This document shows, one piece after another, positions 38,326-48,653 of a stretch of 64,000 bases of DNA. The notes beneath the pieces are model-generated. The model was not told the DNA's origin, did no database searches, and saw only the letters and a program-made list of their open reading frames with translations. Positions within the stretch are counted from its first letter, which is position 1. The number at the start of each line of letters is the position of its first letter. Location of the stretch: positions 47,394,758-47,458,757 of the forward strand of contig OX485805.1 of the NCBI GenBank assembly GCA_950295325.1, written 5' to 3'. This DNA comes from Polytrichum commune (taxonomy: Eukaryota > Streptophyta > Polytrichopsida > Polytrichales > Polytrichaceae). Position numbers and translations under genes: made by a program.

Positions 38326-38524
38326 TTTTTATTTTTATTTTTTATTAGTGAGACAGAAGGCCGACAGGCCAGCGCCAAAGCACAGGAGGCAGTTCACCAC
38401 CTGGCAAGTTTTCCGTCAAGTAGAGAGGAGATTTCACAGTTGGGATTCGAACTGCCAATCTCTTCCTTCAGATTTGGGTATCTCTCCACCATCATCCGGT
38501 AGTTTAAGGTCATCTCGGGTAGTT
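38326..38524 (-). mobile_element. tRNA-derived SINE with A-rich tail and 17-bp target duplication
   Basis: On the minus strand an A-box-like TGGTGGAGAGA (38,491-38,481) is followed 27 nt later by a perfect B-box, AGTTCGAATCC (38,453-38,443), the spacing of a pol III tRNA promoter. The element ends in an A-rich tail (minus strand of 38,350-38,326). It is flanked by TAATATTTTGCTTTAGG (38,309-38,325) and TAATATTTTTCTTTAGG (38,525-38,541), 16 of 17 identical, a classic target-primed insertion duplication. It lies about 340 bp after the CSN1 stop codon. Confidence 0.85.
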
Positions 38525-38739
38525 TAATATTTTTCTTTAGGGTTGAGTACGAAGGTCTTGATAATTTGATTCTCCTACTACCCCTGGAATTTTTCAACTG
38601 CCATCTCAAAGGTCACTGTTGAAAGTGCACAAAATGAAAGCTAAAAGGTTCAACAGGTCGTGTGCAAAAATAAAAGCCAAAGTAACTTTTGAGTCAGACA
38701 AGACACTTGAAACAAATCATCAACTTCCCCTAAGGTTTG

Positions 38740-39120
38740 TGAGTATGATTTGGATACTTTTTGAATCGGACACCTATATTTGATCAGTGTGTGCTTAGGT
38801 GATGATTAAAGAGATTGTCAATGGGTATCTCATGTTTAAAAGAGGTTGGATCAGTACTTCAAATTTGGTAACCTACTCCACGCTCAATAGTGGCCACATT
38901 AAAAAAACCTATGTACACATTAGAGGAATCAATAAGCATGCACTTTCACTAAGAAAAACTAAATCAAAGGTCTGATTTTCAATCCGGCTTATGTTGATGT
39001 TTCACTGTAGATTTGCTATTGTGACAAAAGTTGTGTTGTGTAAATGTAAATGCTAGAAGTTGCAGAACATGAAAAATGAACCTATTAACACCCACATACA
39101 TGAATATATGTCACAATAGT
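38740..39120 (+). repeat. Dispersed repeat R1, copy after CSN1
   Basis: Begins around 'cggacacctatatttgatca' and runs through 'aagaggttgga', 'ctcaatagtggccac' and 'atcaataagcatgcac'. Its 3' part ('gatttgctattgtgacaa', 'aagttgcagaacatgaaaaa', 'acacccacatac') matches 56,545-56,660, so this copy links the two halves of the family. Confidence 0.7.
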
Positions 39121-40570
39121 TATAGCACACACAATTATCAGCCTGGTCAAACCATAGTTGAGGGTTGGAGAGCATGTTTGAAGTCTTGTTCCCCAAGGCT
39201 ATGATACATGTCATCTGATAGCAAGAGAGGAATGGAGGATGTCGAAATTGAAGACAATATCAAGGTTCTCAAAACCCTCCCTCACGTTTAGCAATTAAGA
39301 AGTGTCCACAATGTGTCAGTTTAATCAATGTTAACCTAGATATGCAACATGGTACTGTATTTCTCAACTTCACCTTAACGGTACTAGGTAGCACTTTATT
39401 AGTGTCACTTCTGACCCCTAATCTTAAGCATCAAAAAGGCCCTATCCAAGTGACGGGGCTCAACATAAACACAACGAATTATTTAAGCTATAGTCTTCAA
39501 TTTCTAATTAAAAGTGAACTTGTCTAAAATCAACTCGCTCATCAAGTACACTTGAAATTGGTTGACTATCCAATTTTAATAAAAGATTCAGGTTGAAATG
39601 CACAACCTAGCTGGGGCTTGGGTACAATTAATATAGCCTACCCTCCATATTACAACACTCTAGTCCAGGTGTCATATAATCTTCAATGCACTTGATTTGC
39701 CTCCCTACTACAACTACAAGGCTTGCAATATAATATTTTTTAGGCCAGATTTGTTATATAATAAAGGTGATTAATGTGCATATGTGCTGGGACCCGCACA
39801 TATTTCAATGTTCATAAGTGATTCATATTTTGGATTATACAGGGAAACCTTGGGGAATAGTGTGAACATATTTCTTCAATACATATGTTCTTTCATACTT
39901 ATGTATCTTTATTAAGTAAACTTATACAAAATGACATTTTACATTGAAATAGGTCATTTTCTTGAGAAACCTCGATAATACGACATTTAAGGCCACAATG
40001 TCATATTACCTAGAATATGACATTCAGTTAATACAAAAAAAAATTGCATGACCAAATGCATCTTAATAAAAGAGGGAGAACAAGGAGAACTGGGTATATT
40101 ATTTGATGATTGTAAGATTTGCCAAGACTCGTAGAACCAGTGTAAATAGGTCAAACACTGGGCCCCTTCGACCTTTAAGGGTTTAAATCCCACTGATGCC
40201 ATTCCTGATAACACTCTAGATAAATCTATTGAATGTTTTAGATTTTCTGGGTCTAAATACATAACTAGGCCTCAAAGAGAAGAAATAAGGACCTAGGTGA
40301 GAATCACTGGCACAGTCCCTAGTTACATGTACTTCATTGAAACATACAACACAACCTCATAAGAGGTCACCTGAAGTAGTGCTGGAGTCTCTGCAAAAGT
40401 CCTCTGGAAAGTTTATTGCAAAATAGGATATACTATTTCTTAGACTGCGGGATATGCCAGTGACTAGTACCTGTGCAATCTGTTAAATGTTTAAATCTCA
40501 ATCAGGAAATGCTGGCATGTGTTTATGGATCTGCAGCACATTAGAATTTGATCTCAAGCTTGAATGATGC
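39121..40570. other. Intergenic DNA between the CSN1 and ITPA genes
   Basis: No gene, RNA or convincing repeat recognised. The last few hundred bases presumably include the 3' UTR of the minus-strand ITPA gene. Confidence 0.45.
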
Positions 40571-43473
40571 TTATGCACTATCACTCGCTGGATCAATCGC
40601 CCTTGGGATTAAGTTGTAATTGTGAAAGTGTGCCTTCACTTTGTCTAGTGCTCTTCTACGATGTGATATCTTATTTTTCTCTTCCTTCAACATTTCAGCA
40701 AACCTGTATCAAACAAATTGGCAAGCATTAGTATCTATCAGAAAGGACCAATTTTTTCCACAAAAATCTGACTCAGGAAGAAATGCCTGCCTCACAATTA
40801 CATCACAAATTTTTGATCCAGTCATTTCAACATTTCAGAATCTTGCAGCAATTTCCACCAGTTGTAATAACAGACGCTTTGTGAAAAGCGCGTCAACTAC
40901 CCACAATGTCTTTTTTAAGTATTCAGAGTAAACTTACGTCAGATCATAGCCATCTGGTTGAAAAACTGGATCCCAGCCAAAATTGCCAGCTCCTCTTGCA
41001 GGAACAATCTTGCCCTGTACTTCTTCCAAGTCAGCCACCATGCAACTTGGAACACTTTATGTAAACCTTTACTTTGAAAACTGAATTTCTCATGGGAATT
41101 TCTTGCTTTGGAGATACTGAAATCTGCCACCTTGCAGTCCAATGCATAGAACAAGAGATCATTCAGGAGTATTGCCAACAGGAGCTACTAGAGTGAAATT
41201 ACCTCAGTTCGACCACTGAATGTTATTGGCTCAGAATCAGGTCCAAGAGCAAGTGAAAAGACACACAGTGCATATGCTGACTTGTCTTCGTAAGCTGCCA
41301 ACAAATTGTTCAAACCTGCAACATCCTGACTCAAGTGAGTGTCAGATAAAAGACAATGAATCTGTGGTAAATGCCAATTAAGTTGAGCTTCTAGATACGT
41401 ATCATTATGATCATGAGTAGTTTATGGTTACAATTCTTCATATCTGCAACTAACAAGGTAGAAATACATAAGATACTGCAGCACTTATGAAGTTGGGACA
41501 GTGTCTAGGACCTTTCAAATCCAGGCAACTGTAGGAACTTGAGAAAGGAGAATATCAAGCATTGTGTAAATCGTAATGTCAAAACGCCCCCTTATTTGAT
41601 ATCAAGATACAGATAAAATATACGCTACAAAGTGGTACTTATACCTTACATCTTGACATGGCTAAGCTTCCATTCGTCAACCACATTCACAATGCCATCC
41701 TACTTTCAATTGTAATGTAACATATTAGGTAACCTTCGCATGGATCCTTTCACTCAGATTTTGAGACATTGTGCTGGAAGTGCAAGTTTTGCTCATACCT
41801 TCATGACCGGTCTTCTGAAGAAACCACTTTCTGCATGTCAGGACTTCAGTAAGTTAGTTCATCAACCACATGCCTGCAAGATAACATGACAAGAATAACT
41901 TGTTGAACCAGGTGTGTTTAGCATTTCTAACAGTAATCTGTGCATGCCTGTCAGCTTCTACTCATTAGACTAAGTTTAGAGAAGTGTTGATGCCCTGTAG
42001 TACATTATAGTGTCAACTTTTGAAGCCGACCTTTATTTGCCCATTTGAAGGAAGCAATGGACACAGATGAACTTACAGTAAACATCACTGTGCTCTTTCC
42101 ATCTCACCCAAGTAATTGACATGATTTCTCATCATGGGTTTAAGAGCTTACATATAAGGGCCTGCCACCCAACCAAATCACATGAAGTAATGATGAGATG
42201 ATGAATACTGGATTACCTCACAGGCTATTGCTATAGGATAAAGTTACAAAAATAACAGCATAATTCACTGCTTGTAACAAGAGGCTAATAGTAGAAAAGT
42301 GAGAAAATTCTTGGCATCTCAAGGGCCCATTTGCAAATTATTATTATATGCAAACTTATCAGTTACGTGTGCCTCAAAAAACAAGTGAGGGCATACCTGG
42401 AAGGCCTTTTAACGCATGGAAGCATAAACAAGTGTCTTCCACTAGCACCGGTCCACCAATCTATGCACATTCAAACATAACATAACAAATGACTCAGACA
42501 ATGTTGATGTAGAGGCAACTTCATCAAGTGTAGACATAGTTAGTCAGGCTCAAACCTATATTACTGAGTTGAAATTATATACAGCTAAGCAGAAGTGATT
42601 CAGAATGAATATTATTGATATGACAGATTAACGTCATCCTGCAGCAATACCAACTTAATAGGACATGTGATGCAAGGTGAAGTGCATGATGCCCTTCACT
42701 CTACAAATCTGTTCTGTGAATGTGAATTGACTGGCTGGCTACATTCATAAGGGTCCAAGAGAGACCAGCAATTCACCTCTCTTGCTGCAAGTCGTGCCTT
42801 CGCCTTCGATATGTCTTCTGGCTCCCCTTGCAGCTCTGGAACTGCAGCAAATTCGAAATGAAAAGGAAGTCAATCCCAGGGCCATTAAAGGAGAGATGAG
42901 TTACAATGTTGCTTCGTCGTTGAGTTGATCTAAGTTTATAAAAATCCCGAAACAGGCATCACGAGAATTAGAGGCCCTCCAAAGACTACTACCTCCTTTT
43001 AAAAAGAAACACATTGTTCGGGCACGGTCAAGCCCCTAGGTGCCCACATGGTTGGTTGAAAATGTCCCGTTAGCCCGGATTCCCCCACTATGGTTCACTA
43101 TGGTTCAATTGGGTCGACCATAGGTGGTAGGGTGTAGGGTGGACCGGAAATCAAGTCCTAGAAAGGTCACTTATCCGAGTATTATTCCGGGTAGCTTAAC
43201 CTCGGAGTTCCCATGGGATCAGGGTTCAGGCCTGGCTTAGAGCTAAGGGGAACACCTGTCAAGATGTCACTGCATTTAGAAACAATAAATGTGATAAGCT
43301 CCAAGCATATATCTATATTGTCAGGCGAAGTATTCAGACTTACGATCAAGCTTTAGAGACTGGAAGGGAATGGACTGGCCGAGGATCATCTTCACTTCTT
43401 CCAACTTCTTTGCGTTTCCCGTCACGAATGTGACCGGCTTCGTCAATGTCATCTGCACTTTCGTGACCGCCAT
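40571..43473 (-). CDS. ITPA: Inosine triphosphate pyrophosphatase (ITPA/HAM1 family)
   Basis: Eight exons on the minus strand: 43,473-43,344, 42,841-42,777, 42,460-42,397, 42,161-42,152, 41,830-41,799, 41,315-41,203, 41,014-40,938 and 40,703-40,571. They sum to 624 nt (207 residues plus stop), the usual length of the family (about 200 aa), with all phases consistent. Motifs: [12 protein letters not shown] (substrate loop TxNxxK), [36 protein letters not shown] and [13 protein letters not shown]. The enzyme hydrolyses ITP, dITP and XTP to monophosphates, keeping deaminated purines out of nucleic acids; it acts in the cytosol. No targeting peptide is seen. Exon 4 is only 10 nt long but is needed for the GPYIKW motif. 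Intron 1 contains a 5S-headed SINE-like element in the same orientation. Confidence 0.95.
42152..42161 (-). other. 10-nt microexon of the ITPA gene
   Basis: On the minus strand the 10 bases GCCCTTATAT are bounded by ggcag before and gtaagc after. Joined between the exons ending at 42,397 and starting at 41,830 they complete Gly-Pro-Tyr-Ile of the conserved motif and keep the frame. Without them the reading frame is lost. Confidence 0.85.
43010..43260 (-). mobile_element. 5S-rRNA-headed SINE-like element (copy B)
   Basis: On the minus strand the head (about 43,258-43,138) follows 5S rRNA: GATCCCATGGGAACTCCG then AGGTTAAGC (box A region), then TACTCGGAT (intermediate element region), then AAGTGACCTTTCTAGGACTT (box C region). 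About 23 of the first 27 aligned bases equal the plant 5S consensus as I know it. The body that follows (to about 43,010) is not 5S and is shared with 29,745-29,845. Insertion is in ITPA intron 1. No clear target duplication or tail was found, so a 5S pseudogene fused to a repeat remains possible. Confidence 0.7.
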
Positions 43474-44290
43474 TGCTTCGGTCTCTGTTTCTCGGTTTGC
43501 CCGAGATTGATCTATCGTGAAAACAAAGAAATGGCCTGCTCCCGCTCTCCAAATGTACCTCCTTCACATCTACAACCACGCGGAAGAAAAAACAGAATTT
43601 AGTAACCTTTCCACAGAAAATAGAGACATCCAAAATGAGAAAAATCGAGCCTTGAATCTTCAAATGGAAATCAAAAGAAGGAAAAAACGTCACCACATAG
43701 AACCCCTCTCTCGTGTAAACTGGACATGGAATAAAAGAGAAACCAAAAACCAAAAACCAAAACCAATACTATAGGGTCTCAGATACAAGTACAAAACAAA
43801 CAATTGCTCTGGGATCAACAATTCTAAACCATAACATATTCCAGAGCGGAAGAATTCGAACTAAAACCATAGTAGTAGGACCTCACCAAAAATTCGAAGG
43901 ACAATAATTGCCTCCTCCTCCTCCTGCTAACCTGCGCAGACCCGTCGCATTAGTGGTCCAGAATCCTTCGAATTTGGCTTCAATTACGCCAATTTTTCAC
44001 ACACTTGACTCAGAATCATTCTCTGTTTCTAAGATGCTCGATGAATGGACACCAGAGAAGAACGGCGGCCATGGCACGCGGATGTTTCAATGTCTTCACC
44101 TCCGAAGGAATCAACGGGAACTCCAGATTTCTTTCTAGGGTTCCCAGGTCCCAGGTCCCAATTTCGTATTCGAGTCTTGAAAATCGAGGTCCCACTGGGG
44201 ATCCTGGTAAGCTTAGGGTTAGTTTGCATGTAGGCAGTGTTCAAGATTAAAGCCCTCATATGAGTTTCATTTTGAAGGGCTCTCAAATTT
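43474..44290 (-). promoter_or_regulatory. Leader and promoter region of the ITPA gene
   Basis: Upstream of the ITPA start on the minus strand. Purine-rich leader-like sequence (minus strand) at 43,480-43,800 with a GAG repeat near 43,910-43,925, then a GC-richer patch at 44,040-44,210. No separate gene is supported. Confidence 0.35.
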
Positions 44291-46539
44291 CAGCCCTCCA
44301 ATTTGAAGGGCTGGTTCAAATCCAAGACGTCAACCCAAGAATATAGAAATGAAATACAAAACTCATATTAAACTTGTGCATGAATTATAAGATACGTGTT
44401 TCTAGTACAATGTGAAGAATTAAGAATTAATCATCTAACTCCACTTCTTGTAGTGACAGTGTCCTACGCTTGTTGGTTCTTGTGGTGGGTAATTTATATT
44501 GAGGACTTCATTTTTAGTTTAAGGTTGCGTTTTGAAAGTATATTTTGAAGGGGCAAATCGCATTTAAAGGGCATTGGAGACTTCAATCTTGAGCATTGCA
44601 TCTAGGCCACTCACCCACCAGACTCTTGAGTGTAGTGTAAAAGCGAAAGTGGACCATGTTGAATGACCACAACATAAGTATAAGTTCGAGTACCCCCCCC
44701 CCCCCCCATGACAATATAATATTTCTAGAACCCAATGGCAATTTAATTGATTGCCATGGCCCTTAGTTTTGCATTAGACCCACCTCTTGCAATATCCGGT
44801 AGACCATGAAATACTATCCACTTGATGCCATGTAAGACGTCATCTAGATTTTTATTCATTCAAATTTTTTTGGTCCCTTCATGCCTTCAAGGTCTAGTCT
44901 AAAGTGAGCTTGGACCATCTCTGGCTTCTCGATCAATCACAAAATTTCTATATCATGGGTTAAGAACCCTCAACCTCTAGTGTAAAGTGATCTTAAGCTT
45001 ATTACCAATTTATATGAGTTGCTTTCATCTTTTTTTTTGTTCATATTTGTGTGGGTTGAGTTATCACAATGGTCATGTCATCACTAAGCACAATGCTCCC
45101 TCACTACTTCTAAATAAAATAGATGCCATGTTTCATGCGAACCTTACCCCGACACTAAGATTGAAACCATCATTTTTTAAGGAACATAATATGTTTCTTC
45201 CTAGCCGAATTATCCTCCTAGCTAGGGTAAGTGGCAAGTGCAACCTCAATGTCATAGTAGATGTTTTCCAAAATCACACATAAAATATTCATTTATGTTC
45301 ATCTTTGTTCCAATCAAACTAATGGTTTCACCCCTGTTATCACAAAGCACGTTCTCGTGAGCTCTTTGTATGTGTTATGTTTCTTTATGGTTACTTGATC
45401 CACATTGATACACCAGCATGTCTGCCACTCAATATTGAACATGCATGCAACATGGGGTCCTCTTTTCCAATATCACGATCAAGAGATTTTTCTTATTGAA
45501 CAAGGTAGTGCATGCAAATGTACACACAAAAAACACCACATTGAAATGATCAAAACCAATGATGAATTCTATGAATTTGTAATAACAACAATCCCATCAT
45601 TATACAAAGAACAACCACAAATAAAGTTATGTATATGGAAAGGAAATGTGAGGAACCATGCCATAGACTGTAGTAGATGCCTATTGTTTATTATAGCAAA
45701 TGGCAAGATGACATGTGTTCATTGCTAGACATAGTGGTCATACCATGACAAGGTCATCCATTATGGGTGATAAACATGCCCTATTTTTGAGAGGCTGCCT
45801 TTTCATCGAACTCTAGGGAGCAAGTTCAAAAAAATAGAGTCCTGGGGTTTCCAAAGTTCCCAATGTAGTGAACTAATAAGGGAGGGGAGGTGTCAGAGAT
45901 AGGTGAAGCTCATGGCCATAAAGAAAATGTAGCAGCACTTAAATGGGAGAGGCAAGTACCGAATATAAAGTACAGTCTAATTATGACAAGGTAACCATGG
46001 TTTCAAAGACAAGAGAATTCCTTCCTATTCCTTTGTAATGATTGTTGGGCTAAGGTGTCGGATATAGGACACTTGGTGAGGGGTATTTAGGACCAAGTTA
46101 GTGTGTAATTAGATCGTTAGGTGTCACTTACACAACACATGATGAGTGTGTACATAAAGATAAACTCAGAGATAATAGATAGACAAGATTTGATTGTAGG
46201 ACAAGAGCTGTTCAAGTCTAAAATAAGACCTATTGAAATCTATCCAAGAACACTCTAGCAGAATACCTAAAAGATTCATAACTAATTCAAGAACAATAAA
46301 TTTTTAAAAATTAAAATTGTGACAGATCTTTGTACGGTTCCTCTGCACGGGAAAAAAATTCATACCAAATCCCAATGTACATAAATAGAAAAAATTGCTC
46401 AAGATGTAGACCTCTATAATAGGACAGGTTACCTTCATGTACCTCCTTGTATCCAAGGACAGACACATCAAGATAATCATTTAGCTTGACCGCTCTGAAA
46501 CTAAGAATGATCTCAGTCATGAGTCAGTACTAGCATGAC
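44291..46539. repeat. Intergenic region with repeat R3 (44,610-45,000)
   Basis: R3 is recognised by the recurring phrase 'gtgtagtgtaaag.gaa..tggacc', present near 44,630, 44,895 and 44,970, and again near 62,350, 62,610 and 62,695 with similar order and spacing. A 15-base C run lies at 44,693-44,707. At 45,405-45,728 an open plus-strand frame of 107 codons ends in a Cys/His-rich tail (DCSRC…CVHC). I do not recognise it and cannot tell whether it is coding or a transposon relic. Nothing else is seen. Confidence 0.5.
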
Positions 46540-47195
46540 CACAATGTGCAAATTGCCAATTCCAAGCAAGCAACATCAAAGTTTGAGAATCCTAGAGGGG
46601 TCAAATGTGTGGCCCTGCACAAAGATTGTGGAATGAATAATGTATAAGAATGTTGCCAAATCCAATGATACACAACAAAGCCTTCCGAACACAATCCTGC
46701 AAACAAATGAACCCTTGATCTCGAGTGTGGGGAGCATTCCCCACCCAGAGTGAGTAATTGATGGATGGTTGTAAGTACGCAGGCCCAATTTGGCTACTCA
46801 TCTTACTCGGACACCTATATTATTTGAGTTGTGTGGTTAGGTGTGGACATAAGTACAGGAAACAGAAAGACATGACTTCAAAATGCTCAAGATTTGTTAA
46901 CCATTATACAGTATGTTCAATAGGCAACGTGGATGATGGGAACCACATTTGATCATTTAATGAGAAAGCTAATCTCCACATTGATGATGAACAAGATATT
47001 CATATGAGCTCTGAAAATTACGAGATAAATGGCTCCATGCACAATTTGGATTTGCTAATCATCTCACACCAAGTGTGTTTTAAGGCCTGCTTACCTTAGT
47101 GAATTCCTACAAACAGCTCGTCAATGATCTCGAGTCCTCCATCCACCTCTTCGGGATTGGTCACTCGCTCCCTTCGATTTCCATCTTGCTGGTTT
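46540..47195 (-). pseudogene. Truncated duplicate of the neighbouring DUF7870 methyltransferase gene, split by an R1 insertion
   Basis: 46,540-46,770 matches 47,485-47,735 (3' UTR and last codons of the gene at 47,610-48,653), including 'ttgatctcgagtgtggg' and 'atggatggttgtaa'. 47,100-47,195 matches 47,745-47,835, the region encoding the EGSEWPILKRW to DELFVEVH part. Between them 46,772-47,098 is a mobile repeat. The copy has stops and frameshifts, and nothing corresponding to the first two thirds of the gene is present, so it cannot make a methyltransferase. It sits immediately downstream of its parent in the same orientation: a partial tandem duplication followed by decay. Confidence 0.85.
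46772..47098 (+). mobile_element. R1 repeat inserted in the methyltransferase pseudogene
   Basis: About 327 bp with imperfect terminal inverted repeats: TAAGTACGCAGGCC at the left and GGCCTGCTTACCTTA at the right. The inside matches other R1 copies ('cggacacctatattatttga', 'tgtggttaggtgtgga', 'tgatcatttaatgaga', 'ctaatctccacattgatgat', 'ggatttgctaatcatct'). Because the parent gene is uninterrupted at this point (about 47,740), the borders of the insertion can be seen directly. A clear target duplication is not visible. Confidence 0.8.
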
Positions 47196-47609
47196 GTAGC
47201 ATATGAAATTGCAAAAAATCAACATACAGATGGGAGGCTGCACCATGGTTGGTCAGTGGAAGTTTTTGAATCAAATTCTACAATTGTGAATAAAAATTGT
47301 GAGTCCTTTCTGGTCAAGAATCTGGTTTTCCCGGCAGTGCAGCGTTGATGAGTAAGCTCTCAAATAACTGAGGATCTACTAAATGCATTTGGAACTAAAT
47401 GTTGTCTGTCGCAAAGAATGAACTCTCACTCAATGTGTGTCGATAGCAAAGTCAGTGCTATCGATCGTAAGCCACAAATGTGCCAAATGCCAATGCCAAG
47501 CTCAAAGCACGCAACAGTAAAGCTTGAGAATTGTGCAATGGCTAAAAGTATGGCCCTGCACGAAGAATCATTGTGGAATGAAGGATGTCAGAGAATGTTG
47601 CTGAAATCA

Positions 47610-48653
47610 TCAGGGCCATGGATGCACAAAGAAACCTTTCGACCGTAATCCGGCAAGCAAGTGAGTTGCTTGATCTCGAGTGTGGGGGAAGATGCCCCAT
47701 CCGTAGTGAGCCATGGAGGGATGGTTATAATGAACCTCGACAAAGAGCTCATCAATAATCTCAGACATTTCCGGATCGTCCATCCACCTCTTCAGGATCG
47801 GCCACTCGCTACCCTCTATGTCCATCTTCACCACCACGGTGTCAGAGGATTTTAGATTCAGCGTCTCCTTCATGAACCGCGTGATGTTCAGAGCACCAGT
47901 TGTGTCATCATCCTCGTCAGACACCAGCTTGTTGTAGAATTTCATCCGGTTGAGCATCCAGGACGGGAACCCCGGAACCTCATTCACCACGAAAGACATA
48001 GGGTTTGCTTCTGCGGTGTTGTTCAATTCGTCATATGGAATGTCTGGCAACCGGAGCAAGTTAGGAGTTATCTCGAACGCATGAAGCTCCGTGAAGTCAC
48101 ACGGGTACATCCGCATGAACCATTGGATGCTCGTCTGAAATGCGTTCGCTCCGAGGTCAAGGTACACTCTTCTCTCTCGCAAGTTGAGATTCACCTTATT
48201 CCCTAGCAACCATGGCAGGAGCTGCAACTTGTCTTCTGCGTCTGCAACGTATTTCAAAGCATATCCTCTCCGGAAGTTGTAAGTGTCGTCCAGCATTTCA
48301 ATCAACTGCCCCTTCACCTTGCACCTTGCTGGCTTCCCGATCCATTTCACCTGGTGCCAAGGGTTTTCGCCTGCCCTTGCTATCCAAATCGGCTTCGCAG
48401 GTAAGTGTCCTAAAATAGAGCCGCAAAACTTGTCTTCTCTGTGGTTCCATTTGTCCACGAGTGACTTCGCATCGTCTCCGACGATTTTGCCCTCCCTTAA
48501 GCGCAGTGCATCAGCTGATAAGCTGGAACAGACTCCGGCGTCCTGCACAAGAACGTCGACGCTAACATAGCTTACGAGGAACAGGATGATTGAACAGTAA
48601 ATTGCTGGATGTATCCCTTGAAAACAGGCTTGAAATTTTCGCACGAAAGTCAT
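47610..48653 (-). CDS. DUF7870 / FkbM-like SAM-dependent methyltransferase, type II membrane protein
   Basis: A single intronless frame of 347 residues starting at ATG 48,653. A short cytosolic N-terminus is followed by one membrane segment (about residues 17-36, IYCSIILFLVSYVSVDVLV), then a lumenal-type domain. Residues about 165-180 hold VYLDLGANAFQTSI, a methyltransferase motif I (DLGAN), and about 265-285 hold VVVKMDIEGSEWPILKRW, the FkbM-family motif. The C-terminus has VEVHYNHPSMAHYGWG and ends FFVHPWP. Plant proteins of this family are annotated as SAM-dependent methyltransferases of the secretory pathway with no proven substrate, so none is proposed. The signal-anchor fits a Golgi or ER location. 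A truncated copy lies just downstream. Confidence 0.85.
   Translation of the reverse strand: MTFVRKFQACFQGIHPAIYCSIILFLVSYVSVDVLVQDAGVCSSLSADALRLREGKIVGDDAKSLVDKWNHREDKFCGSILGHLPAKPIWIARAGENPWHQVKWIGKPARCKVKGQLIEMLDDTYNFRRGYALKYVADAEDKLQLLPWLLGNKVNLNLRERRVYLDLGANAFQTSIQWFMRMYPCDFTELHAFEITPNLLRLPDIPYDELNNTAEANPMSFVVNEVPGFPSWMLNRMKFYNKLVSDEDDDTTGALNITRFMKETLNLKSSDTVVVKMDIEGSEWPILKRWMDDPEMSEIIDELFVEVHYNHPSMAHYGWGIFPHTRDQATHLLAGLRSKGFFVHPWP

Noticed and set aside
38443-38491. Minus-strand tRNA gene suggested by a perfect B-box
   Set aside because: A-box is imperfect, no cloverleaf forms, and an A-rich tail with 17-bp target duplication shows a SINE.
43138-43258. Functional 5S rRNA gene
   Set aside because: Diverged and shortened relative to the 5S consensus, lies inside an intron, and continues into a repeat body instead of a T-run terminator.
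44693-44707. Run of 15 C as a structural or regulatory element
   Set aside because: Single homopolymer in repeat DNA without partner sequence; likely slippage.
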